A stretch of 34,010 bases of DNA from NCBI GenBank assembly GCA_025359865.1, contig JANYDH010000133.1, positions 1-34,010 of the forward strand, given 5' to 3'. The stretch's first letter is position 1. Each line of letters begins with the position of its first letter. Shown here piece after piece: positions 22,953 through 30,871 of this stretch. The notes under the pieces are model-generated. The model did not search any database, was not told the origin of the DNA, and saw only the letters and a list, made by a program, of their open reading frames with translations. The DNA comes from Actinomycetes bacterium. Its GTDB lineage: Bacteria; Actinomycetota; Acidimicrobiia; Acidimicrobiales; Ilumatobacteraceae. Both the position numbers and the translations under genes were made by a program.

Positions 22953-25073
22953 ATGGTCGAGAGCGGGGTAGATCGAGTGAAACGCAGCCGGTTCGGCCAA
23001 GTGCTCCTACCTGGTGCCGTCGTGCTCGTCGTGGCCATCATGGTCATCCCGCTCCCGGCAGCGCTGCTCGATTTGATGATCGTTGCCAACTTGTCGACTG
23101 CGATCCTGATCCTGCTCGTGTCGATGAACGTCAAGCGCGCTCTCGAGTTCAGCTCGTTTCCATCACTGCTCCTCGTGGTCACGCTGTTTCGGCTTGGCCT
23201 GAACGTCGCCACATCTCGGGCTGTGTTGTCCAAGGGGCATGCCGGTGAGGTGATCGCGACGTTCGGCTCGATCGTCGTCGGTGGCAGCCTCGTCGTCGGC
23301 ATGGTGATCTTCTTGATCCTCACGCTTGTGCAGTTCGTCGTGATCTCCAATGGTTCGGGTCGCGTCGCCGAGGTGACCGCGCGCTTCACACTCGACGCGA
23401 TGCCCGGCAAGCAGATGGCGATCGACGCCGATCTCAACAGCGGAGTCATCGGTGATGAAGAGGCTCGTCGTCGTCGTACCGAGATCGCCTCGGAAGCCGA
23501 CTTCTACGGCGCGATGGACGGTGCCTCGAAGTTCGTGAAGGGCGATGCCATCGCCGGGTTGGTGATCACCATGGTCAACCTGGTCGGTGGATTCTTGATC
23601 GGGGTGGTGCAGAACGGCATGCCGATCAGTGAGGCCATCACCACCTACTCGTTGCTGTCGATCGGCGACGGACTGGTCGCCCAAATCCCCGCCCTGCTGA
23701 TCTCGATCTCGGCCGGTCTGATCGTGACCCGAGCAGCCGGTGAAGGTGACCTCGGGTCGGATGTGTTCGCCCAGTTCTCGCACCAGCGTCAAGCGCTCCG
23801 TGCCGCCGGCGGCGTGATCTTGATGATGAGCATGATTCCCGGCATGCCGAAGATTCCGTTCATTCTCGTTGGAGCGGGGTTGTTGATCGTGGGCAGCCGG
23901 TTGCCGGCGTACGTCGCACCCGGGCCGATCGTGGTCGAACCTGTGGTCGCTGAGTCCGCGCTGCCACCATCGGCCCAGCAGATGGCGATGGATGCCCGCA
24001 CCGAGCCGTTGGAGTTGGACATCTCCTACGACCTCGTCGAACTCGTCGACGAGGCCACGGGCGGCGATCTGCTCGACCGAGTGTCGGCGCTGCGGCGAAA
24101 GCTCGTCAGCGAACTGGGGTTCGTGATGCCGTCGATCCGCACACGCGACGCCTCGAACCTGCCCGCCAATACGTATGTGATCAAGGTCCACGGTGTGGAG
24201 GTGGGCCGTGGTACTGCGCCCGTCGGCCGGGTGCTCGTGATCGGAGACTCGTTCGCCGGCCTACCCGGCGACGACGTGCGTGAACCGGTGTTCGGGCTCG
24301 CTGCCCGTTGGGTGCCGGCCGAGTTCCGAGTGCAGGCAGAGATCTCGGGCAACACTGTCGTCGATCGCTCGACGCTGGTGGTCACCCACCTGGCTGAAGT
24401 GGTGCGAAGGCGAGCGGGTCGACTGCTCAGCCGGAGCGATGTGAAGAGCTTGATCGATGGGGTTCGTGTGTCCGACCCGCAGGTGATCGATGACCTGACT
24501 GCTGCGAACGTCACGGCCGTCGAGGTGCAACGAGTGCTCTCGTCGTTGCTGAACGACGGCATTCCGATTCGCGACCTGGTCAGGATTCTCGAAGCGGTCA
24601 GTGAGCGGGCCAAGACCGTGCGGTCGCCCGAGGCACTGGTCGAGGCGGCACGGATGGAACTCGGTCCCGCTATCACCAGCGCACTCGCGGTCGATGGTCG
24701 CCTGACTGCGATAACGCTGGCCCCGACCACCGAGTCGTGGCTGCTGACGGGGCTCCGTTCCACCGATGGGATGACGCAGCTCGAACTCCTACCGCACGAG
24801 GCCGACGAACTGATTCGTCAACTGAACGAGTTGGTGGCCGAGTCAGGCCGACGTGGAACCAACGCGGTGCTTGTCTGCTCGGCATCCATGCGAGCCGCCC
24901 TGAGCAGGCTCGTGAAGGTGACCGTGCCCAATATCGGCGTCGTGTCATACGCCGAAATCGGTGACCATCTCGATATCGAGGTGATCGCCAACATTGATCT
25001 GAATGCCCATCGCAGCCCGAATGGCGGCGCTAACCCAGAGGAGTACCACGATGCCTTCGCAGCCAACCGCTGA
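22953..25073 (+). CDS. flhA: flagellar export gate protein FlhA
   Basis: FlhA is the large export-gate protein whose nonameric cytoplasmic ring docks chaperone-substrate complexes. The 706-residue product has eight N-terminal membrane segments (residues about 15-310). Landmarks are VIPLPAALLDLMIVANLSTA, FPSLLLVVTLFRLGLNVATS, and the FHIPEP-type loop region with VTARFTLDAMPGKQMAIDAD and LNSGVIGDEEARRRRTEIAS then EADFYGAMDGASKFVKGDAI. The cytoplasmic domain runs from about 335 to the end, including AANVTAVEVQRVLSSLLNDG and IPIRDLVRILEAVSERAKTV. ATG 22953 has only a modest ribosome binding site; GTG 22977 (VKRSRFGQ) is a plausible alternative. The stop region overlaps the next gene by 23 bases. 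Confidence 0.97.
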   Translation: MVESGVDRVKRSRFGQVLLPGAVVLVVAIMVIPLPAALLDLMIVANLSTAILILLVSMNVKRALEFSSFPSLLLVVTLFRLGLNVATSRAVLSKGHAGEVIATFGSIVVGGSLVVGMVIFLILTLVQFVVISNGSGRVAEVTARFTLDAMPGKQMAIDADLNSGVIGDEEARRRRTEIASEADFYGAMDGASKFVKGDAIAGLVITMVNLVGGFLIGVVQNGMPISEAITTYSLLSIGDGLVAQIPALLISISAGLIVTRAAGEGDLGSDVFAQFSHQRQALRAAGGVILMMSMIPGMPKIPFILVGAGLLIVGSRLPAYVAPGPIVVEPVVAESALPPSAQQMAMDARTEPLELDISYDLVELVDEATGGDLLDRVSALRRKLVSELGFVMPSIRTRDASNLPANTYVIKVHGVEVGRGTAPVGRVLVIGDSFAGLPGDDVREPVFGLAARWVPAEFRVQAEISGNTVVDRSTLVVTHLAEVVRRRAGRLLSRSDVKSLIDGVRVSDPQVIDDLTAANVTAVEVQRVLSSLLNDGIPIRDLVRILEAVSERAKTVRSPEALVEAARMELGPAITSALAVDGRLTAITLAPTTESWLLTGLRSTDGMTQLELLPHEADELIRQLNELVAESGRRGTNAVLVCSASMRAALSRLVKVTVPNIGVVSYAEIGDHLDIEVIANIDLNAHRSPNGGANPEEYHDAFAANR

Positions 25074-26292
25074 GCAAGAGACGATGCGCTTTCGGGCGTC
25101 TACGTTGGAAGAGGCGATCTCGGCCGCCGAACAGTCCCTCGGTGCGCGGGTCGTGGTCAACGAGGCCAACCGCATTCGTCGAGGTGGCATCGGTGGCTTC
25201 TTCGCGTCCGACATGGGTGTCGAGGTGGTTGTCTCGCTGGCTGACGAGACCATGGATCAGGCACTTGAGCGGCTGGTCAGCGAATCAGGCGCAGATGAGC
25301 GCACTTCATGGCAGGAGCGTCGCACGAGCAAGCGCTCCGAGTCGGCGTCGCCGGAGTCGCCAGAGGTGCCGGAGGCGCCGCCATTGGCGCCGTTCGCAGA
25401 AGAAGTCCGTCGCGACGCGATCCGCCGTGAGCTGTCCCGCCGTCTGGCGAATCCGGCCGATGAGTTGGTGGTCGATTCAGTGGACGTCGGCACCGCTGCC
25501 ATCGTCGGAGAGCTCCGGGCCATCGCCGAAGATGAGACCGCGTCGTATCGACGTGTGCAAGAAGCTGCCGAGCGTCTGTCTGCCGACTCGTTCCTGCATG
25601 ACGGAGACACACCTAGGTATTCGGATCAGCCGGAGCAGCGGCCCACGCGACGCCTCGGGTCGCCCTCGGTGGCAACGGCAGCCACGAGCCGGTTGGGAGT
25701 GCCGGCCGCCATGGCCCGAGCCGTAGTGGTCGCACCGCAGCCGACCACGAATCAACCGGTCGCACTCGAGTCGATCATCGCCGAGGTGCTGACCGAGCGC
25801 CTGCCCTCCGAGCGTGCCGTCATCGAACGGATCAAGATCGAGCGGATGCTGGCAGATTGCCCGGCGCCGCGCCTCGTCGAGGAGTCATTCGCCGACCTCG
25901 ACGACCTGTCAACCACCACCGATGTCGAGGAATCCGCTCACGAGCCGGCCGCCCTGCATCTCGTCCGGCCCACCCTGACACCGCCAGTACCGCCTGCCCC
26001 GGTGCCGACAATGGTGCCGACGATGGTGGCGCAGACCACCGTCGAGGTGGTCCCGGTCACTGCTGCCGACGTGTTAGCCACACAGCGTCAGAGAAATTCT
26101 GGCCCGCCGTCGCGACGACATGTTGAGTTGGCGGTTGCAGCTGCCGATCAGTTGATCGACAGTCTTTCCAGGAGTGGCAGCGTTCAGCGCCTGTCCGTGC
26201 GGGTCGTTCTCCGTTCGGGCGATCAGCGCGAGGTCGAGGCCGAGGCCCAATGGGAGGCACGACCGGCAGGGATGCAGGAGGAGGCGTCGTGA
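25051..26292 (+). CDS. FlhF-like protein lacking the SRP-type GTPase domain
   Basis: FlhF normally is a 360-450-residue SRP-family GTPase that sets flagellum position. This 413-residue product, in the usual flhF position after flhA, has an FlhF-like start: MRFRASTLEEAISAAEQSLG then RVVVNEANRIRRGGIGGFFA and VEVVVSLADE (residues 12-66), comparable with the FlhF N-terminal B-domain pattern F-x-A-x(3)-EAL-x(3)-LG...GFFG...VEV. No P-loop (GxxGxGKT) or other G motif is present in the rest. Residues 67-340 are charged and Ala/Pro-rich with possible helices, and the last 80 residues form a small helix-strand region (HVELAVAAADQLIDSLSRSG, then VQRLSVRVVLRSGDQREVE). It starts at ATG 25051 with GAGGAG upstream. 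Confidence 0.65.
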   Translation: MPSQPTAEQETMRFRASTLEEAISAAEQSLGARVVVNEANRIRRGGIGGFFASDMGVEVVVSLADETMDQALERLVSESGADERTSWQERRTSKRSESASPESPEVPEAPPLAPFAEEVRRDAIRRELSRRLANPADELVVDSVDVGTAAIVGELRAIAEDETASYRRVQEAAERLSADSFLHDGDTPRYSDQPEQRPTRRLGSPSVATAATSRLGVPAAMARAVVVAPQPTTNQPVALESIIAEVLTERLPSERAVIERIKIERMLADCPAPRLVEESFADLDDLSTTTDVEESAHEPAALHLVRPTLTPPVPPAPVPTMVPTMVAQTTVEVVPVTAADVLATQRQRNSGPPSRRHVELAVAAADQLIDSLSRSGSVQRLSVRVVLRSGDQREVEAEAQWEARPAGMQEEAS

Positions 26293-26687
26293 GTGGCAAG
26301 AACGACGGCAACAAGGGTGGCAAGAAGAGCGGCAAGAAGAGCGGCAAGAAGAGCAAAGACGAGGTCGTGGTGTTGAGGCGACTTCCGGGCCCGCTTGCCC
26401 CATGGCGTCTCAGCCTGGTGGTCGCGCTTGCAGCTGCCACGACGGGTATGCCACTGCTTCGTGCCGCATCCTCAGGCGAGCAACTCGACTATGCGTTGCT
26501 GCGTTCGTTCGGGATCGCGTTCCTTGCCTGGATCGCCCTTGGCAAGATCAACAAAGTGCTCGGACAGGTCGAGCCCGGTCAAGCCCCGGCGGCATTGTCG
26601 GAGCGACTGACCACCGTCAGCGAGCGGAAAGAAGCTGAGCCATCCGCTGGCCAACTGGCCGCCGATCGTTCCGGCCGCGCCGCCTAA
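26289..26687 (+). CDS. small Lys-rich membrane protein of unknown function
   Basis: The 132-residue product begins with a very basic segment (GKKSGKKSGKKSKDE, built from 12-base DNA repeats). Two hydrophobic stretches follow, LSLVVALAAATTGMPLLRAA (about 46-65) and ALLRSFGIAFLAWIALG (about 76-92), and then a charged tail. It starts at GTG 26289, overlapping the previous stop by 4 bases (GTGA), so it is translationally coupled to the FlhF-like gene. I do not recognise a family. The FlhF-like protein and this one could form a membrane complex, but that rests only on coupling. A hairpin after the stop ends the operon. Confidence 0.7.
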   Translation: MSGKNDGNKGGKKSGKKSGKKSKDEVVVLRRLPGPLAPWRLSLVVALAAATTGMPLLRAASSGEQLDYALLRSFGIAFLAWIALGKINKVLGQVEPGQAPAALSERLTTVSERKEAEPSAGQLAADRSGRAA

Positions 26688-26713
26688 TAGGCTGCAGGCC
26701 AGACCGAGTCGTT

Positions 26714-26750
26714 GTGAGGTTCCGGCGGCTCAGCCTTCGCCGAACCTCAC
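26714..26750. terminator. bidirectional terminator hairpin between convergent operons
   Basis: GTGAGGTTC (26714-26722) pairs with GAACCTCAC (26742-26750), with further pairing of CGGC to GCCG inside across a one-base bulge. It lies between the convergent flhA operon and flgL, the expected place for a shared terminator. The rest of 26688-26788 is non-coding. Confidence 0.75.
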
Positions 26751-26788
26751 GGACCTGAAGCGTTGAGGACCGGGCCGGGGGGTGGGCG

Positions 26789-27679
26789 TCAGCGCAGGTA
26801 GTCGAGTAGCGAGGCTGGTAGGACCTTCGCTGTTACCTGCAGGGCGGCTTGGTAGGCGTTTTCCTGCGACTTTGAGCGCACCAACGCCTCGACGACGTCG
26901 ACGTCTTCGATCTCCGACAGCTGACCCTTCATCCGCAAGGCCTCGTCATCGGCACGGCTCTTGATGTCGAAGATCCGGGCGGCCCGCGAACCGATGTCCA
27001 CGGTGGCCGACATCATCACCGATGAGGCGTTGTCGAGATTGGTGTGCTCGGTGGCGATGCCGACCTCGTTGCCGGTCGCGATGGCGGTAGCCAGACGGTC
27101 GAGCACCTCGAACATGTTGCCGATTGGCCCGCCCTGGGTGCCGAAGATCTGGGGCCCGGTACTGTTCACGGCCATGTTCGTTTGCGGTGCAATATCGCGG
27201 ATCACTGCGGCAGCGTTGCCGAGGTACTGACCGTTCAGGTCGTAGGCGGCGCCGTTGGCCGTACCGTTGAACAGCGATCGGCCGTTGTACTTGGTGTTCG
27301 CCATCGACAACAGGTCATCGCGGATGGCCTTCACCTCGAGGGCGATCGCTTGGCGGGCGCTGGGGTCCGTCAGTCCGCCGCTGTTCGCGGCGCGCACCGC
27401 CAACTCCTTGGCTCTACTCAGTCGGTCGAGGCTGTTCGACATGGTGGCGTCCGCGGTATCAAGCCATCCTTGCGCATCCGTCAACGATCGACTGCGCTGT
27501 GTTGCCCGGTTCATCTGCTGGCGCAGGCCCATTGCAGCCGCTGCAGCGCTGGGGTCATCCGATGCTCGGACCAATTGACGCCCAGTGGTGAGTTGCGTTT
27601 GCGTGTGTTGCAAACTGCGCAGGCCGTAGCTCAGGTCGCGCAACGTGCTGGTCACCATCATCGAACTAGTCACACGCAT
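26789..27679 (-). CDS. flgL: hook-filament junction protein FlgL (HAP3)
   Basis: FlgL joins the hook-side FlgK to the flagellin filament. The 296-residue product is of normal length and flagellin-like at both ends. The N-terminal helix region is RVTSSMMVTSTLRDLSYGLR and LQHTQTQLTTGRQLVRASDD, followed by a helix with AQGWLDTADATMSNSLDRLS. The C-terminal helices are DEALRMKGQLSEIEDVDVVE and SQENAYQAALQVTAKVLPAS, ending LLDYLR. The ATG at 27679 has GAGGAG upstream, so the longer frame to 27727 is not needed. It is the last gene of the flgN-flgK-flgL operon; the terminator at 26714-26750 lies downstream. Confidence 0.94.
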   Translation of the reverse strand: MRVTSSMMVTSTLRDLSYGLRSLQHTQTQLTTGRQLVRASDDPSAAAAAMGLRQQMNRATQRSRSLTDAQGWLDTADATMSNSLDRLSRAKELAVRAANSGGLTDPSARQAIALEVKAIRDDLLSMANTKYNGRSLFNGTANGAAYDLNGQYLGNAAAVIRDIAPQTNMAVNSTGPQIFGTQGGPIGNMFEVLDRLATAIATGNEVGIATEHTNLDNASSVMMSATVDIGSRAARIFDIKSRADDEALRMKGQLSEIEDVDVVEALVRSKSQENAYQAALQVTAKVLPASLLDYLR

Positions 27680-27710
27680 GACGGGCTCCTCATCAAGTCG
27701 GCTGACGCGC

Positions 27711-29093
27711 TCATCGACCGACCACACCGGTGCTGTGGATCAGCGTGCTCAGCATCTCGTCGACGGCCGAGAGCACTCTGGCCGATGCCTCGAACGCGCG
27801 CTGTGCAGCGGTCAATTGCGCCATTTCCTCGTCGATGCTCACCGCGCCGACCGAATCGGCTTCCTTCCGGGTGGCATCGGCAACCTGCTCCTGGATGTCC
27901 GACCGGCGCATCGCCGCGCGTGACTCCACGGCGAGACTGGAGATCAACGCCTGGAACTTGGTGTCTGGCCCCAATAGTCCATCGGCGACCAGCGACATGG
28001 CCCTGGCCTGCTCGCCGTCGAGTGCTCCGGGCGCAACAGGGCCCGGGAACACCGGCGCCCCGGCGGCGACGTTCATCGGCAACCCGGCGACGTCGACGGA
28101 GAGGCTGATCGTCGCGGCGGTCGTGAGGGCCGGGTCGAAGAAGTTGCGACCGGTCACCCCGGCCTGGTCGTAGCCAGCGAAGTGGACGGCATTTACCTGC
28201 GTGACGATCGTGTTGGCGATGTCGTCGAGTGCGGCGAGGTAGCGCGGCACAATGCCGGTGACGGGTGTAATCGTGGCTGCCAACGCCGAGGCCTCACCGG
28301 ACGGGGCGTTCACGACCATGTTGTCGACGGCCCAGCGCAGGGTGCCGCCGGTACCGTCCAGGTCGAACGAAAGCGGGCCGCTGACGATTGCTCGTCCGCC
28401 GATGTACACGTCGATCTGCCCGTTGCCTGCCGGACGAGAGACAGCCCCGGTGAGCGCCGAGAGCTTGGTGACCAGCAGGTCGCGCTGGTCCATCAGGTCG
28501 AGTGCTGCCTCAGGCGCGCCGACGATCTGTTGATTGATGACTGCGATCTCGGCGGCCACACCATTGGCATCTTTCGACAGGGTCACGACACGTGCGGCCG
28601 CCGTGTCCTGGAGCGACTGCAGATCTGCCGCAGTGCGGTGCAACGAGTTGGCCAACGTATCGGCGGCCTGCAGCAGCGCTGTCCGTGTCGCCAGTCCGGA
28701 GGGATTGTTGGCGACGTCGGTCCAGGCACCCCAGAACGCCTGCAGTTGCGTTGCAATACCGGTGTCGCTCGGCTCGGCGAAGATCCCTTCGGTGTGGTCG
28801 AGAACCGAGGTGGTGAGCCTGGCTGCTGATCTGGCGCCCTCCTCGCGAACCGAGCGCGCTTCGAGGAGTTCGTCGAACGAGCGGGTGGTACCGACCACGT
28901 TCACACCGAACTGTCGACCGACACCGGCGAAGATGCCTGCGCCCATGCGGGCACCCGCGGCCTGGAGTTCAGCGCGTTGACGGTGGTAGCCCGGCGTCGT
29001 GGCGTTGGCCACGTTGTGCGCCGTCACGTCCATCACCCTGCGTTGGGCCTGCAACCCCGACAGCGAGGAGTAGATAGCGGAAATGTTCGGCAT
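27711..29093 (-). CDS. flgK: hook-filament junction protein FlgK (HAP1)
   Basis: FlgK forms the first junction zone on the distal hook end. The 460-residue product starts MPNISAIYSSLSGLQAQRRV and continues TAHNVANATTPGYHRQRAEL, the rod/hook-type signature of FlgK. GIFAGVGRQFGVNVVGTTRS and a helix with FEASARVLSAVDEMLSTLIH close the protein. The conserved middle strand ALDLMDQRDLLVTKLSALTG (about 205-225) is a well-known FlgK landmark. It follows flgN by 3 bases and precedes flgL by about 30 bases on the minus strand. Confidence 0.95.
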   Translation of the reverse strand: MPNISAIYSSLSGLQAQRRVMDVTAHNVANATTPGYHRQRAELQAAGARMGAGIFAGVGRQFGVNVVGTTRSFDELLEARSVREEGARSAARLTTSVLDHTEGIFAEPSDTGIATQLQAFWGAWTDVANNPSGLATRTALLQAADTLANSLHRTAADLQSLQDTAAARVVTLSKDANGVAAEIAVINQQIVGAPEAALDLMDQRDLLVTKLSALTGAVSRPAGNGQIDVYIGGRAIVSGPLSFDLDGTGGTLRWAVDNMVVNAPSGEASALAATITPVTGIVPRYLAALDDIANTIVTQVNAVHFAGYDQAGVTGRNFFDPALTTAATISLSVDVAGLPMNVAAGAPVFPGPVAPGALDGEQARAMSLVADGLLGPDTKFQALISSLAVESRAAMRRSDIQEQVADATRKEADSVGAVSIDEEMAQLTAAQRAFEASARVLSAVDEMLSTLIHSTGVVGR

Positions 29094-29096
29094 CGT

Positions 29097-29594
29097 TCAC
29101 ACCGTCCGATCAAGACGCAAGGCGGCGGCGGGCGACAGCGAACTGGCCAGACCGTGTGGGTCGTACACATCGACGCCGTGCTCGCCGAGCGAGGCGAGCA
29201 TCTCGCGCGTGCGGTGCACGCCACGGCGGGCGAGCTCATGGTTCGATCTGGAGAGCTCTTCGATTTCGGCTTGCAACGACAGTAGGTGCAGCCGGTGTTG
29301 ACCGAGCAGGCTCGCCCATGGCGCACCCAGATGATCGATGATCTGGTTCAATGAGGTTCCAGCAGGAAGGCCACGCGATGCGGTCACACGCGCAGATGCT
29401 TCAGCGCGAGAGCGGTCGACATCGGCGATGGCATCGATGATCGCCTCGATCTCAGCGCTGATGAACGGCATCCAGCGCGCCCGCCCAGCACCCAGCAACA
29501 GCCCCTGCACCTCGAGCTTGAACACGAGCTGTTCCAGCAGCTCGCGCATTGTCCACAGCTCGTGCGACAGATCCTCCGTGGCATCCACAGACAC
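29097..29594 (-). CDS. flgN: FlgN-like chaperone for FlgK/FlgL
   Basis: FlgN chaperones keep FlgK and FlgL soluble and export-ready. The 165-residue product is almost wholly helical, with LSHELWTMRELLEQLVFKLE and VQGLLLGAGRARWMPFISAE at the front, and later IIDAIADVDRSRAEASARVT and LHLLSLQAEIEELSRSNHEL, matching the FlgN pattern of an L-x(3)-E-x(2)-L start and a W/L-x-E-x(2)-N-x-L end. FlgN is poorly conserved, so position directly before flgK is part of the argument. The start is uncertain: GTG 29594 (VSVDATEDL) is preferred, GTG 29588 and a longer version to 29666 are open. Confidence 0.75.
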   Translation of the reverse strand: MSVDATEDLSHELWTMRELLEQLVFKLEVQGLLLGAGRARWMPFISAEIEAIIDAIADVDRSRAEASARVTASRGLPAGTSLNQIIDHLGAPWASLLGQHRLHLLSLQAEIEELSRSNHELARRGVHRTREMLASLGEHGVDVYDPHGLASSLSPAAALRLDRTV

Positions 29595-29763
29595 GACAGT
29601 CCGGTTTCTTTGAAATCGGCACGGATACCCCGCGGGTGACTGTTCAGGGAATCCGGTCGAGATCATGGCATTCGAGGGAGTCCGTCAGGACAGTCCTTCA
29701 GGTGAGCAAGGACGCTTTCGCACCGACACCCGATCATGGGGCACCAAGGATGGAGCAAACACC
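29595..29763. promoter_or_regulatory. divergent spacer between flgN and flbD operons
   Basis: This 169-base stretch separates two divergent operons and must contain both promoters. I see ACAGTCC at 29596-29602 and again near 29690 in ACAGTCCTT, and CCGCGGGTGAC near 29630 (minus-strand GTCACCCGCGG). I find no reliable consensus promoter. The flbD ribosome binding site (GGATGGAG) lies at its right end. Confidence 0.4.
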
Positions 29764-30087
29764 ATGATCCGTCTCACACGGCTACGTAATTCCAATCCGC
29801 TGTTTCTGAACCCTGACCACATCGAACGGCTCGAGCAATACCACGAGACCACCGTGCACATGTTCAATGGTGACGAGTTCGTCGTCACCGAGTCGGCAGA
29901 GCAGATCGTCGACCTGATCACCACCCAGCGCGCCAACGTACTCTCGTTGGCTTCTCGGCTCGCCACGCAGGCCAAAAAATCAGAGACTACCCAGCCGAGC
30001 CTGGACGTGATCGCAACATCGGGTGATAGCGGTGCCGGTTCGGTGAGCGCGATCATCGCCCTCGCCGATCAGGACGAGGAGGGCTGA
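29764..30087 (+). CDS. flbD: FlbD-family flagellar protein
   Basis: FlbD proteins of Gram-positive flagellar loci are small cytoplasmic proteins of about 60-80 residues encoded before motA. The 107-residue product has the family core at 1-55: MIRLTRLRNSNPLFLNPDHI, then ERLEQYHETTVHMFNGDEFV and VTESAEQIVDLI, matching MIxLTRLNGxxFxLNxxxIE...TxVxLxxGxxxxVxE. The C-terminal 45 residues are an unrelated Ser/Thr/Ala-rich tail. It is not the Caulobacter transcription activator of the same name. It lies one base before the motA GTG, so it is co-transcribed with the stator genes. Confidence 0.88.
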   Translation: MIRLTRLRNSNPLFLNPDHIERLEQYHETTVHMFNGDEFVVTESAEQIVDLITTQRANVLSLASRLATQAKKSETTQPSLDVIATSGDSGAGSVSAIIALADQDEEG

Positions 30088-30088
30088 C

Positions 30089-30871
30089 GTGCCGGCAACA
30101 CTGGTTGGCATTGTGTTCGCGCTCGTCTGCGTGATGGTCGGCGCCATCACCCACAGCGTTGACCCGGTGTTCCTTGTCAGCAATGTGACAGCCCTGTTGA
30201 TCGTGATCGGTGGAGCACTCGGCGCCACGATGGCGAGTTTCGAGTTCGAGGCAACAACGGGTGTGTTCAAGGTGATCATACGCGCCCTCCTGCCGAAGAA
30301 GCTGCCCGACGGCGCAGCCAGCATCAAGATCCTTGTCGAGTTTGCGCGAAGTGCCCGCCAAGAAGGCCTGCTCTCGCTCGAGTCGCAGATCAACACCCTG
30401 GAAGACCAGTTCATGCGCCGTGGCCTGCAACTCGCGATCGACGGCAGTGACCCGGAGGCGGTCGCGCAGGTGATGCGTACCGACATCAAAGCGATGAAGG
30501 CTCGACACAAGGTCGGCTCGGACTGGTGTCAGGCGTTCGGCATCTTCGCCCCGACGTTCGGGATCATCGGCGCCGTCATCGGTCTCATCGCCACGCTCGC
30601 TGAACTCGACCATCCGGAAAAGTTGGGTGCGGGTATTGCCGCCGCATTCGTGGCCACGTTCCTCGGCGTGTTCATGGCCAACGGCGTGATGTTGCCACTG
30701 TCTAGCCGGTTGAAGCGGTTGTCGTTCCAAGAGGTACAGGCCCGCGAGATGGTGATGGAAGGTGTGCTCGCGATTCAAGGCGGCCAGAACCCGCGGGTGA
30801 TCGAAGAGACACTGATGAGCTACCTCTCGCCGGCCGAGGCCGATGTGCTGCGGGCAGCGAGCAATGAGTAG
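30089..30871 (+). CDS. motA: stator protein MotA
   Basis: MotA with MotB forms the ion channel that drives rotation. The 260-residue product has four membrane segments: about 4-22, 30-50, 150-172 and 183-205. The conserved pore segment APTFGIIGAVIGLIATL contains Pro 155, equivalent to the essential channel proline. The cytoplasmic loop carries charged residues (for example VEFARSARQEGLLSLESQIN) that face FliG. Start GTG 30089 has GAGGAGGG just upstream, overlapping the flbD end. Its last codons overlap the motB start by 8 bases. Confidence 0.95.
   Translation: MPATLVGIVFALVCVMVGAITHSVDPVFLVSNVTALLIVIGGALGATMASFEFEATTGVFKVIIRALLPKKLPDGAASIKILVEFARSARQEGLLSLESQINTLEDQFMRRGLQLAIDGSDPEAVAQVMRTDIKAMKARHKVGSDWCQAFGIFAPTFGIIGAVIGLIATLAELDHPEKLGAGIAAAFVATFLGVFMANGVMLPLSSRLKRLSFQEVQAREMVMEGVLAIQGGQNPRVIEETLMSYLSPAEADVLRAASNE

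Noticed and set aside
23163-24191. 342-codon minus-strand open frame over flhA
   Set aside because: Antisense to a very conserved FlhA core; composition and lack of domains mark it as a shadow.
27044-28108. 354-codon plus-strand open frame over flgL-flgK
   Set aside because: Antisense to two well-supported genes and without recognisable features.
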